From Microvelia longipes (lineage: Eukaryota; Arthropoda; Insecta; Hemiptera; Veliidae): 64,000 nt of DNA. The stretch spans positions 58,208,205-58,272,204 of the forward strand of contig JACMZG010000008.1 of NCBI GenBank assembly GCA_018340805.1, read 5' to 3'. This document shows, piece after piece, positions 49,940 through 61,640 of the stretch (its first letter is position 1; every line of letters starts with the position of its first letter). Under the pieces are notes generated by a model. That model searched no databases, was not told the origin of the DNA, and worked only from the letters and a program-made list of their open reading frames with translations. The position numbers were made by a program, and so were the translations under genes.

Positions 49940-50701
49940 AAAAAGTCGGGTACGGTATACCTCGGAACTTTTCCTTATCACATCGGATTCACTGCGCTCA
50001 TCCTCCCTGCTTCGGACTCGCTTCCCTCGTCCTGAGAATATACAATTCACTAAATTTATACTCCAGCATGTCTTCGGACGCGCTTCGCTCGTCCTCACAT
50101 GGTAAATACATTTCATTCTCAGCGGTCACCCATACAGCACTGACCACACTCAATGCTGCTTAATTTTTATAATCCAACAAACATTAGGGTTATACTTGCC
50201 GTATTGAAACGAAACTTAGCGTGTTTATTTATTACGTAAAGGTATGTACTTTTACCAAGTTTCAAATCAAGTGGATTATTTACCGTTTTTTAACATTTTT
50301 TAAAAAACGTACACAAGTCATTTGATAAATTTTAAACTAATGCCGATAATGAGATGCAACTTGGCACATATGTTAACCCTTTAACCCTATACATAACTAC
50401 AAGCGCATCATTTTTCGCGTTTTAATTTTTCGAAATTTTCGCCGACTCATTATTGTGGATTGCGGGTTAAAATAAGAAAATCTTATTTTCCACATAGCAC
50501 AACTACAGCGGTAGACTGATTTTTGTACAAAGTTTCAACTCTCTAGCATAAATATTCTGGTCGCTACGATGATAACAGACACACACACACACACGTACAG
50601 ACAGACAACATTCCGAAAACCACTCAGGACGCCTTGAGAATGCCTGAAACGGATAATTCCGGTAACATCCCAACCTACAGTATTAACGAGGAAAAGTAAA
50701 A
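49940..50701 (-). mobile_element. 5S rRNA-derived repeat, copy G (near complete)
   Basis: Starts GTCGGGTACGGTATACCTCG and ends AACGAGGAAAAGTAAAA. The 5S-like part on the minus strand is at about 50117-50163. Two GCTTC-CTCGTCCT modules are present. Internal (AC)n at 50579-50592 is part of the element, not a separate microsatellite. Confidence 0.87.
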
Positions 50702-51838
50702 ATGATTCCCATTTGGAACCAAGTTGAAGTAATTCAATTTTAAACAGATTTCTTTAAAACGTCCCTTGGTCACTGCCGCTTAGCGAGTAGTGTATTGGGG
50801 GCCTTTAACCCGCCTAGGATAAGACCATTGTGTATTTGTTGTTGTACAATTTGTTGATTTGTTACATATATGTAATAATTTTCAATCATATAAGCGTGTT
50901 TGTTGTTTTCATGAATTAGTTTGATTTGCTGAAACATCACATTTCATATTGACTGAGGGGGCTAAATGACAAGTGAGGGTGGATTTAAGAGATGTAAGGG
51001 ACCCCCTTTAAGTCCCATAGAAAGCCCAAGATATGTCCTAGATGTCATCGATTTGCGTCACTTTGAATACTCCGATTGAGCTAAATGCGGTGTTAATAGA
51101 TTAAGCTAACATCTACCTTAGAATATGTTTACTTGTTTAATCGCTATTTAGTCATCCAAACAACCTCATAAGCATTATATTCTGATGGAAATTCGCTACT
51201 TCTAACTAAAATGATTTTTTAAATATTCTTAAACTAAAAGTTAATCTTTTATCATCTTAATTCTTGAGACTGACAATATGACAGTAACATAGATAAGTCA
51301 AAATCTTTGACAAATGACTCACTTTTATCTCCCTATAACTTTAATTCTGGTTTTTCAGAATCCATTACTCTTTATTTCGGACAGTAAAAGACTTTAAAAC
51401 AAGCAATTTATTTGATTAAGAAAGTGTTTGTATATAACCGTAACTAATTCAACATCATTCAAACTAATAATACGACAAATCTGCGTCAGATTAACTGTCT
51501 GCACACTGTTTTCCTCACAGATCTGATCCACTTGAATCGGATCTGCGAAAGGATTTATGTTCGTGCACGCTCACCTACTACTACTACTGGAACTATAATG
51601 CCAACGTTTAAGCTATAGATTTTCGAATAATTTAAACTTGTAGTCCCTAATTATACGCATAAAATATTACTTAAACTTCACAAACATCATAAATATTATT
51701 AATACTTGTGTGAGTTTACAAAATACTAGATAAGAATCAGTATAGGGCATAAAAGAGACTATAGAGTAAGTAGTGAAAAATTGTTTATTCAATATAATAA
51801 AATCTAGTATAATTTCTTATGCTCTGTAAGACAATAAA
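50702..51838. other. AT-rich DNA, nothing recognised
   Basis: ACAACCTCATAAGC near 51160 is a scrap of the repeat seen at 43254. Otherwise nothing identified. Confidence 0.5.
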
Positions 51839-51840
51839 AA

Positions 51841-52518
51841 TTCTGGCGCGGTGTCCGCATGTCGGGCGAATTTCCTTTGGATTCGTTTTCCGTGCTTTTA
51901 CATTATATAAGTACAACTACTAAATAATGATTCGGCGCGGTGGTCCGCTGTCGGGCGAATTTCATTTAGAATGCGTGTTTCCGTGCTAAACAACCCATTT
52001 CTTGCTTTATGCAATAACCATGCCCATTGCGTGGTTCCGGTTCATGCTTTTAGAACGTTAAGCAGTTACTCAATTGTCACACTGCTCGTAACTTATTTTG
52101 TTGTATTTTCAAGGAAATGCGCATAATTATCCAGTTGGTTGTTACAAAACATATGCTCTAAATTTAGAAGTACGCACTATTATTTGCACTAGTTTTAAAG
52201 CTTAGTTACTATATTTAAGCTTAGCAGTAACCTTTAAAGGTTTTAGCGCATTTCCTTTGGAATACAGGACAAAATAAATTACGAGCGGTGCTTGACAATT
52301 GAGTAACTGTTTAGGTTCTAAAGCATGAACCGAACCACGCAATGGCATTAGTTCTTGCATAAGCAAGAAATGTTTATTTAGCACGGAAACACGCATTCTA
52401 AATGAAATTCGCCCGAAGCGGACACCGCCGGAATTATTTATTTAGTAGTTGTAAACTTATATAATGTAAAAGCAACCGAAACACGCACCAAAGGAAATTC
52501 GCCGAACATGCGACCATC
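51841..52518. mobile_element. Palindromic element with outer and inner arms, full copy
   Basis: The outer left arm starts TTCTGGCGCGGTGTCCGCA (51841), the inner left arm TTCGGCGCGGTGGTCCGC (51931), the inner right arm ends near 52433 and the outer right arm near 52518 (GCCGAACATGCGACCA). The spacer has the same orientation as in the copy at 11745. Arms carry more single-base deletions than the 11745 copy. Confidence 0.85.
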
Positions 52519-52901
52519 ATTTTTGTGGTTTTTTTTCGACCTTTTTTGTAACTTAAAGGGTCGTATCGACTTCGGACCGGTTTCATTCGATTCAGCGCCC
52601 AAAAATTACATAGAAAAAGACACCCTACTCGAAATTTATTTGTTTTCGACCTAAATTTTGGTTTTCGGTAATTTTACAATGGTTTTTTTCGATTTTAGGT
52701 CACTTAGAGTAGTCGTATCGACTTCGGACCGGTTTCATTCGATTCAGCGTCTCAAAAAACATAAATATTGACCTTTTCGCGGCCAAAAAATATTAATCCT
52801 GAATTTTGCTGATTTTTTTAAAATTCGCTGACTCAGCAAAACCGGAGTTAATGACGTCACAAAACCTGGTTTCAATAGGGTTTCGTGTCCTTCCGTTATA
52901 T

Positions 52902-52979
<78 letters not shown>

Positions 52980-52986
52980 ATATATA

Positions 52987-53084
<98 letters not shown>

Positions 53085-53235
53085 CACATATATATATAAA
53101 GTCTCGCGAAATTTTTTTTTGTCATTAGGGACCTCTGAAACGGATTTGTGTCGTGGTCCGAGGTTCGAATTCCGCCATGGCGCCTATCCCATTAGCGAAT
53201 TTTTTCCCAAAGGAAATTCGCTAAAAGTATTAATG
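52519..53235 (-). mobile_element. CRE/T-MARE repeat, minus-strand copy
   Basis: On the plus strand: GACTTCGGACCGGTTTCATT twice (about 52569 and 52720), CGCTGACTCAGCAAAACC (about 52828), ATGACGTCACAAAACC (about 52850), (TA)n at 52896-53098, GTGGTCCGAGGTTCGAATTC (about 53153) and the terminal hairpin TTAGCGAAT...AATTCGCTAA ending near 53227. It begins at the end of the palindrome at 51841-52518, giving the inverse of the order seen at 44690-45810. Confidence 0.87.
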
Positions 53236-53398
53236 CCCAGATTCCCCTAAAACTAAAATGTCAGTTTTAAATAAAGTTCAAACCATCAAAATTTTTTATT
53301 CTTATCCAAGATGTTAGAAATGTATAAAGTGATTCAAATTTGATGTTAACAAACCAAACGCATTCGGAGGTTATATCCTAACATTTTTATGATGACGT

Positions 53399-53470
53399 GT
53401 GACGTCATTGCAGGAATCGTATAGGAGGTTAACATTGAAAAGTTACAATTTATATCCTGCAATGACGTCA
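53399..53470. repeat. Inverted pair of TGACGTCATTGCAGGA
   Basis: TGACGTCATTGCAGGA (about 53400) pairs with TCCTGCAATGACGTCA (about 53455). Both arms contain a full CRE-like palindrome. A 78-codon frame that starts here (53399-53635) has no known motif. Confidence 0.6.
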
Positions 53471-53639
53471 ATTTTGGACTATATAACCAAACATTTCAAA
53501 AAAATTGATTTCATTCATAAAAACCCTCCAATTAAATCAACTTATGATTTTTATCAGCTTGATTCTTATCGATTTTCCAAAAAGAATGGTACTCATAAGG
53601 TGGTTCGTACTTTAATAGATAAATCGGTTTTATAAGTTT

Positions 53640-54206
53640 ATAGCAGCCTAGTATAGTTACAACAGATAGTACTGACGTCGAAAACACGCGCGATTTCGAT
53701 TAATATAAAGCAAATAGATACATTTTATCCGTTTTTTGATTTCATTGGGGACTCCTAATTAGGTAATTGCTTTACCTACTACCGCAGGTATATAGGCAAA
53801 GTATTGAGTTCATTTTAATATTAATATAAAAAATGAATATAAAAATTTGGACATAAAAGGTCAAAAGAGTAATTTTATAAGTTATTATTTGAAAATGCGT
53901 TAATGCTGATTCCATAATAATATTAATTAAATTTAATAAACTAATAAACAAAAATTATAGGTTTCTTTTTGTAAAATTATATATATTAATATTTCGTAAA
54001 ACAACTTAATTATTGGGATGAAAACTTGATTTTAATAGCTCCTACAAACATTTTATGAATCATGCTATTACAGTCATGTCGATTTATAATATCAGTAATA
54101 TCAAGGAACAGATTCAAAACTAAAATTCTAAAATTCATTTATTTGACAATTTTCAAAAAATATTTGATTTTTTATAATTCTGTAAAAAATTTAATCTTAA
54201 TCTTAT
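53640..54206. other. AT-rich DNA, nothing recognised
   Basis: No gene or repeat pattern seen. Confidence 0.5.
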
Positions 54207-54550
54207 AAAATCAGGTACGGAGTACCTCGGAACTTTTCCTCATTACATCGGAATCGCCTCGCTCATCCTCAGAATATATAATTTGCCAAATTCATACTGC
54301 AACACGTCTTAGGACTCGCTTCACTTGTCCTCAGATAGTAAATATATTAGTTCTATTCCCAGAGGTCACCCATCCAGACTTTGACCACGCTGCTTAACTT
54401 TCATGATCCAATAAAAATCATGGATATACTTGTATTAAAACGAATTGCAACTCAATTAGTTCATTTTTAGATTTTTACAATTTTTTTTTTAAACTTACTC
54501 ATTTGATAAAACTGAACTTACAATGCTTATAATTAGATGAAATCTCATCC
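54207..54550 (-). mobile_element. 5S rRNA-derived repeat, copy H (3' half only)
   Basis: GGTACGGAGTACCTCGGAAC starts it on the plus strand; the 5S-like part is at about 54360-54400. It stops near 54550, and a solo palindrome-family arm (CGCCCGGCATGCGGACCAGC) follows at about 54575-54610. Confidence 0.8.
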
Positions 54551-54614
54551 ATCACAAATCCGATAGCATAATAAAGGAAATTCGCCCGGCATGCGGACCA
54601 GCGCGCAAAAATTT

Positions 54615-55579
54615 AGTTTTCCCTCCAGACCAATTATTACTTTGTAGTTTTGAATTTATCGTTGTTTCATGTAACAATATAAAACAAATATCTTCCAAAA
54701 GAGAAGATTGTTTAATGCATTAAGTATTTTGTATCTTTAATGTTAATATAGCACAGCAAACAATAAAGTAAATAAATAATTTTGAACATGGAGTAAGAAC
54801 TTATAAATCTTGATTGAACACAATTTTCGCGCATATTCTATTTTAAACTCGAAAAATAATGTCGCTTATGATTTGGCCTGATGTCACACTCAGTCTGACA
54901 TCATAATCGAGATAAACAGATGTCATTATTTTACACTGTAATCCTGATTTTGCAGTTTTTATTGCAACATCATGTATTCGATATTAAGTTATTCCTGTCA
55001 GTTTCAGTTTATTAAAGATGTATGAAGTTGACATTTTTATTTTGTTCAAGTCAGAGGTCTCGTTAAGATATTCTATTTTGTACAAGCAGTCTCACCTTGT
55101 TTGATTCAACAACAAATGCATTTTTGATGAGTTTCACCTCTCTCAATACAAATATTGATCTGGCAGTAACTAGAGGGGAAAACGAGTCACTTTATTAATA
55201 AGGAAAAGTAAACAGATAAACATTTGATTTTATGAAAGTACAAATACACTATTTTAATTTAATCAGACATTATTACTGACTCCAATCAGATAAAAATATC
55301 TACTTGTAGATAGCTAGAGTATATTATGCAGCTACTTAAGAGGGAACTACCGCTAAAAGTACCAAAGATGTGTTTGGCAACTTAGCCGCTAGACGGCGCC
55401 GGCGCTGAGGGCCGCTTACCAGCCCCACGCCTCCCTGAGGCAGCTTGTAGTCCTATATCTGTATGTCATATTACTAGTTTGTATAATTGGTATACTGTCA
55501 CAATATTAGAGAATTTAAAAAAAACATCATTTGTTTTCATTATGTTATATATGTCTTAGGTATGTATATGACGTAGCTT
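54615..55579. other. AT-rich DNA with one CpG-rich patch
   Basis: A 70-base patch at about 55381-55450 contains GCCGCTAGACGGCGCCGGCG. It matches 12 of 14 positions of the animal CTCF consensus. No coding frame with splice sites was convincing. Confidence 0.4.
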
Positions 55580-56158
55580 AAACGTAGCGAATACGATTTG
55601 CAAAGGAAAAGTTCCGTAGTTCTCCGTACCAAATTTTTTTCTCAATGTGTAAATTATTTCTATAGCAACTTGTGAATTTGAAACTAGGATCTATTAAAGT
55701 TTCCAATTTATTTTCAACTAGCAAATACAACTTGATAAAATAATAATTAAAACAGCTTCTACACGGCTATCGCTAAAGGTTTTAAATATAATGCTTTTAT
55801 AATAAGTTGATACCTTAAGAAACGTAGCAGAATACGATTTGATGAGAGACAAAGGAAAAGTTTGCGCGGGAGATTCTAACCGTACCAAAAAAAAAATTTT
55901 TTCTCAATGTGTAAGATATTTCTATACGCAACGGATATGTGATTTGGAGAAGGAAACAAAAAAAAAAAAAAAAGTGAGAAAACTAGGAATCTATTAAAAG
56001 GTCGCGGCATTGGTATTAAATAATCAAACAGCAGAGATAGCAAAAAGGAAAAAAAAAAAAAAAAACTTGATAAAAATAATAATTAAACAGCTGGTCACAA
56101 CGGCTATAAACAGATAAAGGTTTTCAATATAATGCACATTTTATAATAAAAGTGATAC
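55580..56158 (+). repeat. Direct duplication, second copy noisy
   Basis: 55580-55815 and 55820-56158 are the same sequence, but the second is about 100 bases longer because of scattered A/G-rich insertions (for example 16 A near 55950-55970 and 18 A near 56048-56065). Shared anchors include AACGTAGC, TCTCAATGTGTAA, AACTTGATAAAA and AATAATAATTAAA. It is best explained as a join between polished and unpolished versions of one locus. Confidence 0.85.
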
Positions 56159-59100
56159 AAAAAAAAATTCTGTATAAGGAAAAATTAAGTTTTTAATATA
56201 TATGAACAAGTTTGTATTGAGAAAAAGAAAAGCTACTTTGTAGTATAATAAAATAAAGACATCATCTCTAAGATATAAAAAAATAATAAAAATATTTTTT
56301 GTCTTTTATGAACACAACATGGTTTGCATGAAAAATAGAAAACACGATTAAATTTAATCACAGAGAAATTATACCTATTACGAAAATAAAAAAAATAAAC
56401 CAAAAAAGTAATATACAATAACAAAAAAAAAAGAGAACCGGGGTTGATAGTTAACAATAACACATAATAAGGACACATGAAACACAAAGACTAAAAGTTT
56501 TCAATATAATGTGATAATTGTTATTTCCCAGTTATTAACCCAGGGAGGAAAAAGCTTCGCACAGATAATACGTTGCGCGGCAAATATAACGCACGGAAAA
56601 ATAAAAACTCAAATCCCGTGAGAAATATAGGGTATATAATATATATATATAAAATATATAAGAGAAAAAAAAAAATATAAACTATATATATATATATATT
56701 GTAAAAATATATATATATAATATAAACATATATAATAATATAAAAAAAATAAAGTAAAATAAATAATCTGTGTGTAAGAGAAAGAGTAAATGTATGAACA
56801 CAAACGACGAGAGGAAGAAAGACAAAGAAAAAAAGCGAAGAAAAAAAAAAGAAACGGGTGGAAAAAAAAAAAGAGGAGAAAACAAAAAAGAAAAAAAAGA
56901 GATTTTGGAAATGAGTAAGATCCTAGACGTTTTTAGGGTTCAAATATGAAATCAGAAAAATGGTCAAGTGTAAATAGCTCCACCCCCACCTAAAAAACTA
57001 AAAGAGCACACCTTCGTTGCTGGATATAAAAAAATCATAAACACAACAACTTATAAGGTGTGAAAATATATACACAACAAATAAAATTATGACATAAAAA
57101 TAGAAAGTCCTTTTTGATAAAAAATTAAGACAAATATATACACCTCATCATAATAAAATTAATATATAGGAGAGCAAGAGAGAAAAAAGAAATCAAAAAC
57201 CCACTATTTACATCAAAGGTCCAGAAATCAGATACCCAAAAATTGGATCGTTTCCCAAAGATAGAAAAAAAATAATAATGTCTGTAACATATGAATAGAT
57301 AAAGGCACATGAGTGCTTTTTGTGAACGAAAAAAAAAAAAAAAGAAAAAAAAAAAAAAAAGCACACAAATAAAGGTCAAACAATAAACGTCGAAATTATT
57401 GAAAAAAGAACAGATTTTAATATTATGATTAGATTAAATATATTTGAATACAATCCACAATATAAATGAGACTTATAGACAACATAGTCAAAATGGATGG
57501 GAATAAGACAACAAAACGAAAAAAAAAAAAAAAACAGAAATAGCAAGGCACCAACATTCCTTGTAGATTTTTCTAAGAGATAATTAATAAAAATAGAAGT
57601 AATAAAAAAAAAACTATATTCATAAAATAAAATACAACCGAGTTGTGTTATAGAGCAAAACATAATGATTGAAACAACAAAGAGTAAAAAATTGTCGAAG
57701 AAGAGAACACCTAGGAAAATAGATAACAAGGAAAAATAGAACAAATATACAACAAAACATACAATGGAGACTAAATCCATCATTCCGCATTCTTCATCAC
57801 AAATAAATAGAAATGGCTCGACATATTCGAGGTGTCAACCACTGACTGTTTCGTGATACGCTGAGAACATACACAACAGCGGCGCCGACAGAGCCTGAAA
57901 ACTCATTCTGACCTTACAATTAAATCGGAAGAATCATAAAATGTGGGAGACGTACTTGAACCACAAAGAACGATTCCAGAGTAGATAGGAACAAATTGAG
58001 CATTTTGAGCTTGTTACATTTCCTAGGTGTCATACTACACAGAGACAATTAAAATTGTGATAATTATATAATCTTTTAAAAATCAACCATTAGTATATAC
58101 AATACCTTCATATAGAGTTTCTTGATACTTGATACCAAATGGATAAACATTCATAATAAAAATAGATTTGCTTGTTCTATATAAAATCTAATTTGGAATA
58201 ATAACAGTAATCCACTCATATTACTTTAAGAAAAATTATGACAAAAATATTCAAGATCAATATACTTATACTCTGGTAGAGAAGAACTAATTAATAGAAA
58301 TAAAATGAAATGAAATGAAAAATTGTGAAGGGAATGGTAAAAAAAATAAAGATTAGATTGAGAGAAGTTGATGTGATTTTCCTCGTTAAATAGGTTTTTG
58401 GGAATACCCAGTTTTAATTAAATTTTGAAATCAGAAAAACACAGTTTCAAAAGTTATAAAAAACGTGCCTTACAAAGAATGTGTACATACAAAATAAACT
58501 TATAAATAAAGCGATTAATTTTTATTCACAAATATAATTGTATGCGAAAAGACACACATATATGAGAAACAATAAATAAATAGAGTGTACCAACTATCAT
58601 GTAAATTAATAGAATATTAAACAACGAATAAAATAAAAATGATAGTAACATAAAACTGGGTGGATTAATTATCAGCACATAAGTTAATATTTTATTGATA
58701 TTGGCCTATGTAACATAAAATGTAAAAACAAAATCAAGGTTTTTTGACAAAAATGCAAATTAAGAAAAATTCGCTAATATTACGGGAAGGTGATGAGAAC
58801 TGACTCACACTATACTAATGAGTATAAATCAACTTATAATACACACTTATTACGAAAATCGCCAAACGCCCGTCAACCCAGGAACAGAGAAGGCACACAA
58901 GGTATAGTATTTTTTGTGAATTATATAATGCATTGCATCCAGACTGTATGTTTTTTAGATGAGTAGGGAAAGCCTAAAAAAAAAACACATCAAATTATAT
59001 AGAATATATTAGAAAATCATATATAAGTATGAAAAAAAAAAAAAATTTGATTATTGGATATTATATATAGAAATAGAGACACTGTCTATATCGATATGAT

Positions 59101-60159
59101 TTTCTGTAAAAAAAAAAAGAGAAAATACAAAACAAATAAATAACATACAGAGTTAAAATACAAAAATCAGAAAACTATAGAATATTCATTTTGATAAAAT
59201 AAATATCCAAATCCATGAGAGATCAAAATAAATCTTACTATTACCAAGACATTTCCCTAAGAAACTTCATATATAAACATTTATAAATCTTCTAAAGGCA
59301 CTAAGTTAAGGAAAAAAAGACAAAATCCTGTTAACAAACTAATAAAGTAGATCCTTCACTTTCAATTTTTTTAACACAATTAAGGAAGTTTTTTTTAACA
59401 GACTGCGGTTTGTTTGATATCAAATATAGAATTGAAAATAAAGTTTTTAAAAGATGAAAGTTTATTTTAAGGAAAAACTAGTTAAAAAGAAATAAGTTAA
59501 AAAATAAAGTTAATAAGAACACTAACACTCATAAAATTAAAAAGGGGAAAATATTAAATGTTTGAGGAAAACATAAATTATATAATAACACACGAGTAAT
59601 TCCTAATATTTATAGTTTTAAGAAGACAAATTTAAAACCTTTATATAAGACCTTGGGATATGAATACTACAAGGTTTTGCTCGGCTTCACTTATAGTTAT
59701 TTATTTTGTAAAGTATATATTTTATTTAAATATAGATTATTTCTTAACACTAACCTATTCTTAAAAGATAGGGTCATGAAGAATAATAATTGAAAAAAGA
59801 AGAAAAATTATTTTAAATAAGTAAATAAAAATAAATGGTTTAAATAAGTATTGAATAAGTTAGGAGTCAGACATCTGCGGATAATTAAGACAAAATCGGG
59901 ATAAATAGAAGAAGGAACCAATACAAACTATTTTAACACACTCACACATGCACGATGGCTACGAAACCCAAAATAACTCCTGCTATTCCTGCAAATAAAA
60001 GTAAGAAACAAGGAAATAAAGAAACATTATAAAAAACAATTTGCAGATAGCAAGTAAAACACATATAAGACACTAAGATTTTAGTACAAAAAAAAAAAAG
60101 GGTAATATTCCAAACAATAAAGGAGCGAGTGGGAATCACTGGTACACGGAGAAAATATT
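56159..60159. other. Low-quality A-rich sequence, no gene supported
   Basis: Purine homopolymers and A insertions are frequent. Open frames here, including 135 codons at 57376-57783 (minus), are Phe/Leu/Ser-rich translations of T-rich sequence. A noisy (TA)n tract is at about 56637-56740. Reading frames cannot be trusted. Confidence 0.7.
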
Positions 60160-60320
60160 CCAGACTCACACACATAACACAAAAAAACTCACAATATACA
60201 GACACGACAGACTGTTTGATAAACCAACTTAGAAGCCCTTAAAAAACCTAGAAAAGAAAAAAATAAGAAACAAAACAAAGAAAAAAAAAAAAAAAAAAAA
60301 AAAGAAAAAGAGAAAGAAAA

Positions 60321-60352
<32 letters not shown>

Positions 60353-60470
60353 AAAATAAAAAAAAAAAGAAGGAAAAAAAAAAGAAGAAAAAGGAAAACG
60401 GAAAAAAAAAAAAAGAACGCCACTAAAAACGATAATTCCGGTGAACTCTGATTATATAAGAGAGATTTTG
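60160..60470 (-). mobile_element. 5S-type repeat, copy I, noisy and split by A/G insertion
   Basis: ACAGACACGACAGACTG, AACTTAGAAGCCCTTAAAAA and GATAATTCCGGTGA follow the order of the far end of copies D-G. Between AAACCTAG (about 60251) and GATAATTCC (about 60430) lie about 160 bases of A with G, absent from every other copy. The 5S part was not found, though sequence at about 59690-59720 may be an earlier part of the same copy. Confidence 0.65.
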
Positions 60471-60689
60471 CAAATAGGGAAAACGAGAATGTAAAATTCG
60501 CGTGAGAATAATACCTAAACTAATGTGGTATGAGGGGGGAATAGGAAATGTATTGTGGGTTTGCAGAAAGAACAACACAAAAACAAAACACACTGGTGTA
60601 AATTGGACTGTTTTCAAGCAAACTCTTTCGAATGAAAAAAGTAAAAAAAAAATCTAAATGAGAAAAAAAAATCAAAAAAAGGCAATTGC

Positions 60690-61640
60690 TGGAAATATGC
60701 GTTGCTAACTAGAAGGAGTAGGCGTAAAATCATTTTACTAAATAGGTAAAAATACAATTGTTTAAATTAAATATGCGATAATACAAAAACTAAGGAAAAG
60801 ACATAAATTAATTTAACTAAATAATTCCAGTGATAAATGAGGGAAAAAAAAAAAGCCGTTGCTAACAGAAAAAACTAAAAGGATGGGACACTATCATATT
60901 ACTGTATATACAATTGTTAATAATAAGCGGTTGGACTACACAAAAGGATGCTATCATTTTACTAATAGAGGATAAACAAATTAAAGAAATAAAGAAAAAA
61001 TAAAGCGATTAATAGACAAAACTATAAGAAATGCCCTAAATATTTAACTAATTAATTAAACAAATTGATTAATAAAGCGGGATATAGCTACACTAAGGAA
61101 GACTATTATCTTAACTATAATAAATACAATTTTAATAATGCGTATGCATAAAGAAAAAACGAACAGGATGCTAAAAAATCATAATTACTTATAATAATAA
61201 CAAGTGTTAAATAAATGCAGAATATAAAACCTACAACAAAACAAAGGAAATAGCTATATTTACTATAAATTAAAAATATGTTAAATAAAGAGATAAGACC
61301 ACAATTGCTAAAAAAAAAGAAAAAACTAAGGAGCTATTAAAAAAAAATTATAAAACACATAATATAATAAATAACAAATTGTTATAATGCCGTTCTACAC
61401 TAAGGATTGCTATCATAATAAAAAACTTATAAATAATACAAAATGTATATAAATAAAATAAGGCACAGCTTGCTACACAAAAAGGAGTAACTAATCAAAT
61501 TTATTACTAATAAATTACAATTGTTAATAGGATGCGAAAAAATTGACTACAAACGGATAGCTATTATTTAAACATAATAATTAACAAATTGTTAAATAAA
61601 TGCGTTGCTACACTAAGGAAATACATTATTCTCGGAAACT
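60690..61640 (+). repeat. Tandem repeat array, unit about 60-75 bp, about 13 noisy units
   Basis: Recurring parts are GCGTTGCTACACTAAGGA, GCTATCATTTTACTA and ACAAATTGTTAATAAATGCG, seen for example near 60701, 60854, 60930, 61080, 61390 and 61603. Units differ mainly by A insertions, consistent with base-calling noise on a more regular satellite. Confidence 0.75.

Noticed and set aside
50579..50592. (AC)n microsatellite
   Set aside because: The same position carries AC/GT-rich sequence in every copy of the 5S-derived family, so it is part of the element.
57376..57783. 135-codon minus-strand open frame
   Set aside because: It is the translation of A-rich noisy sequence read backwards (Phe/Leu/Ser-rich), in a region with unreliable indels.
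60229..60423. 64-codon poly-Phe frame
   Set aside because: It is the antisense of the A/G noise block, not a protein.
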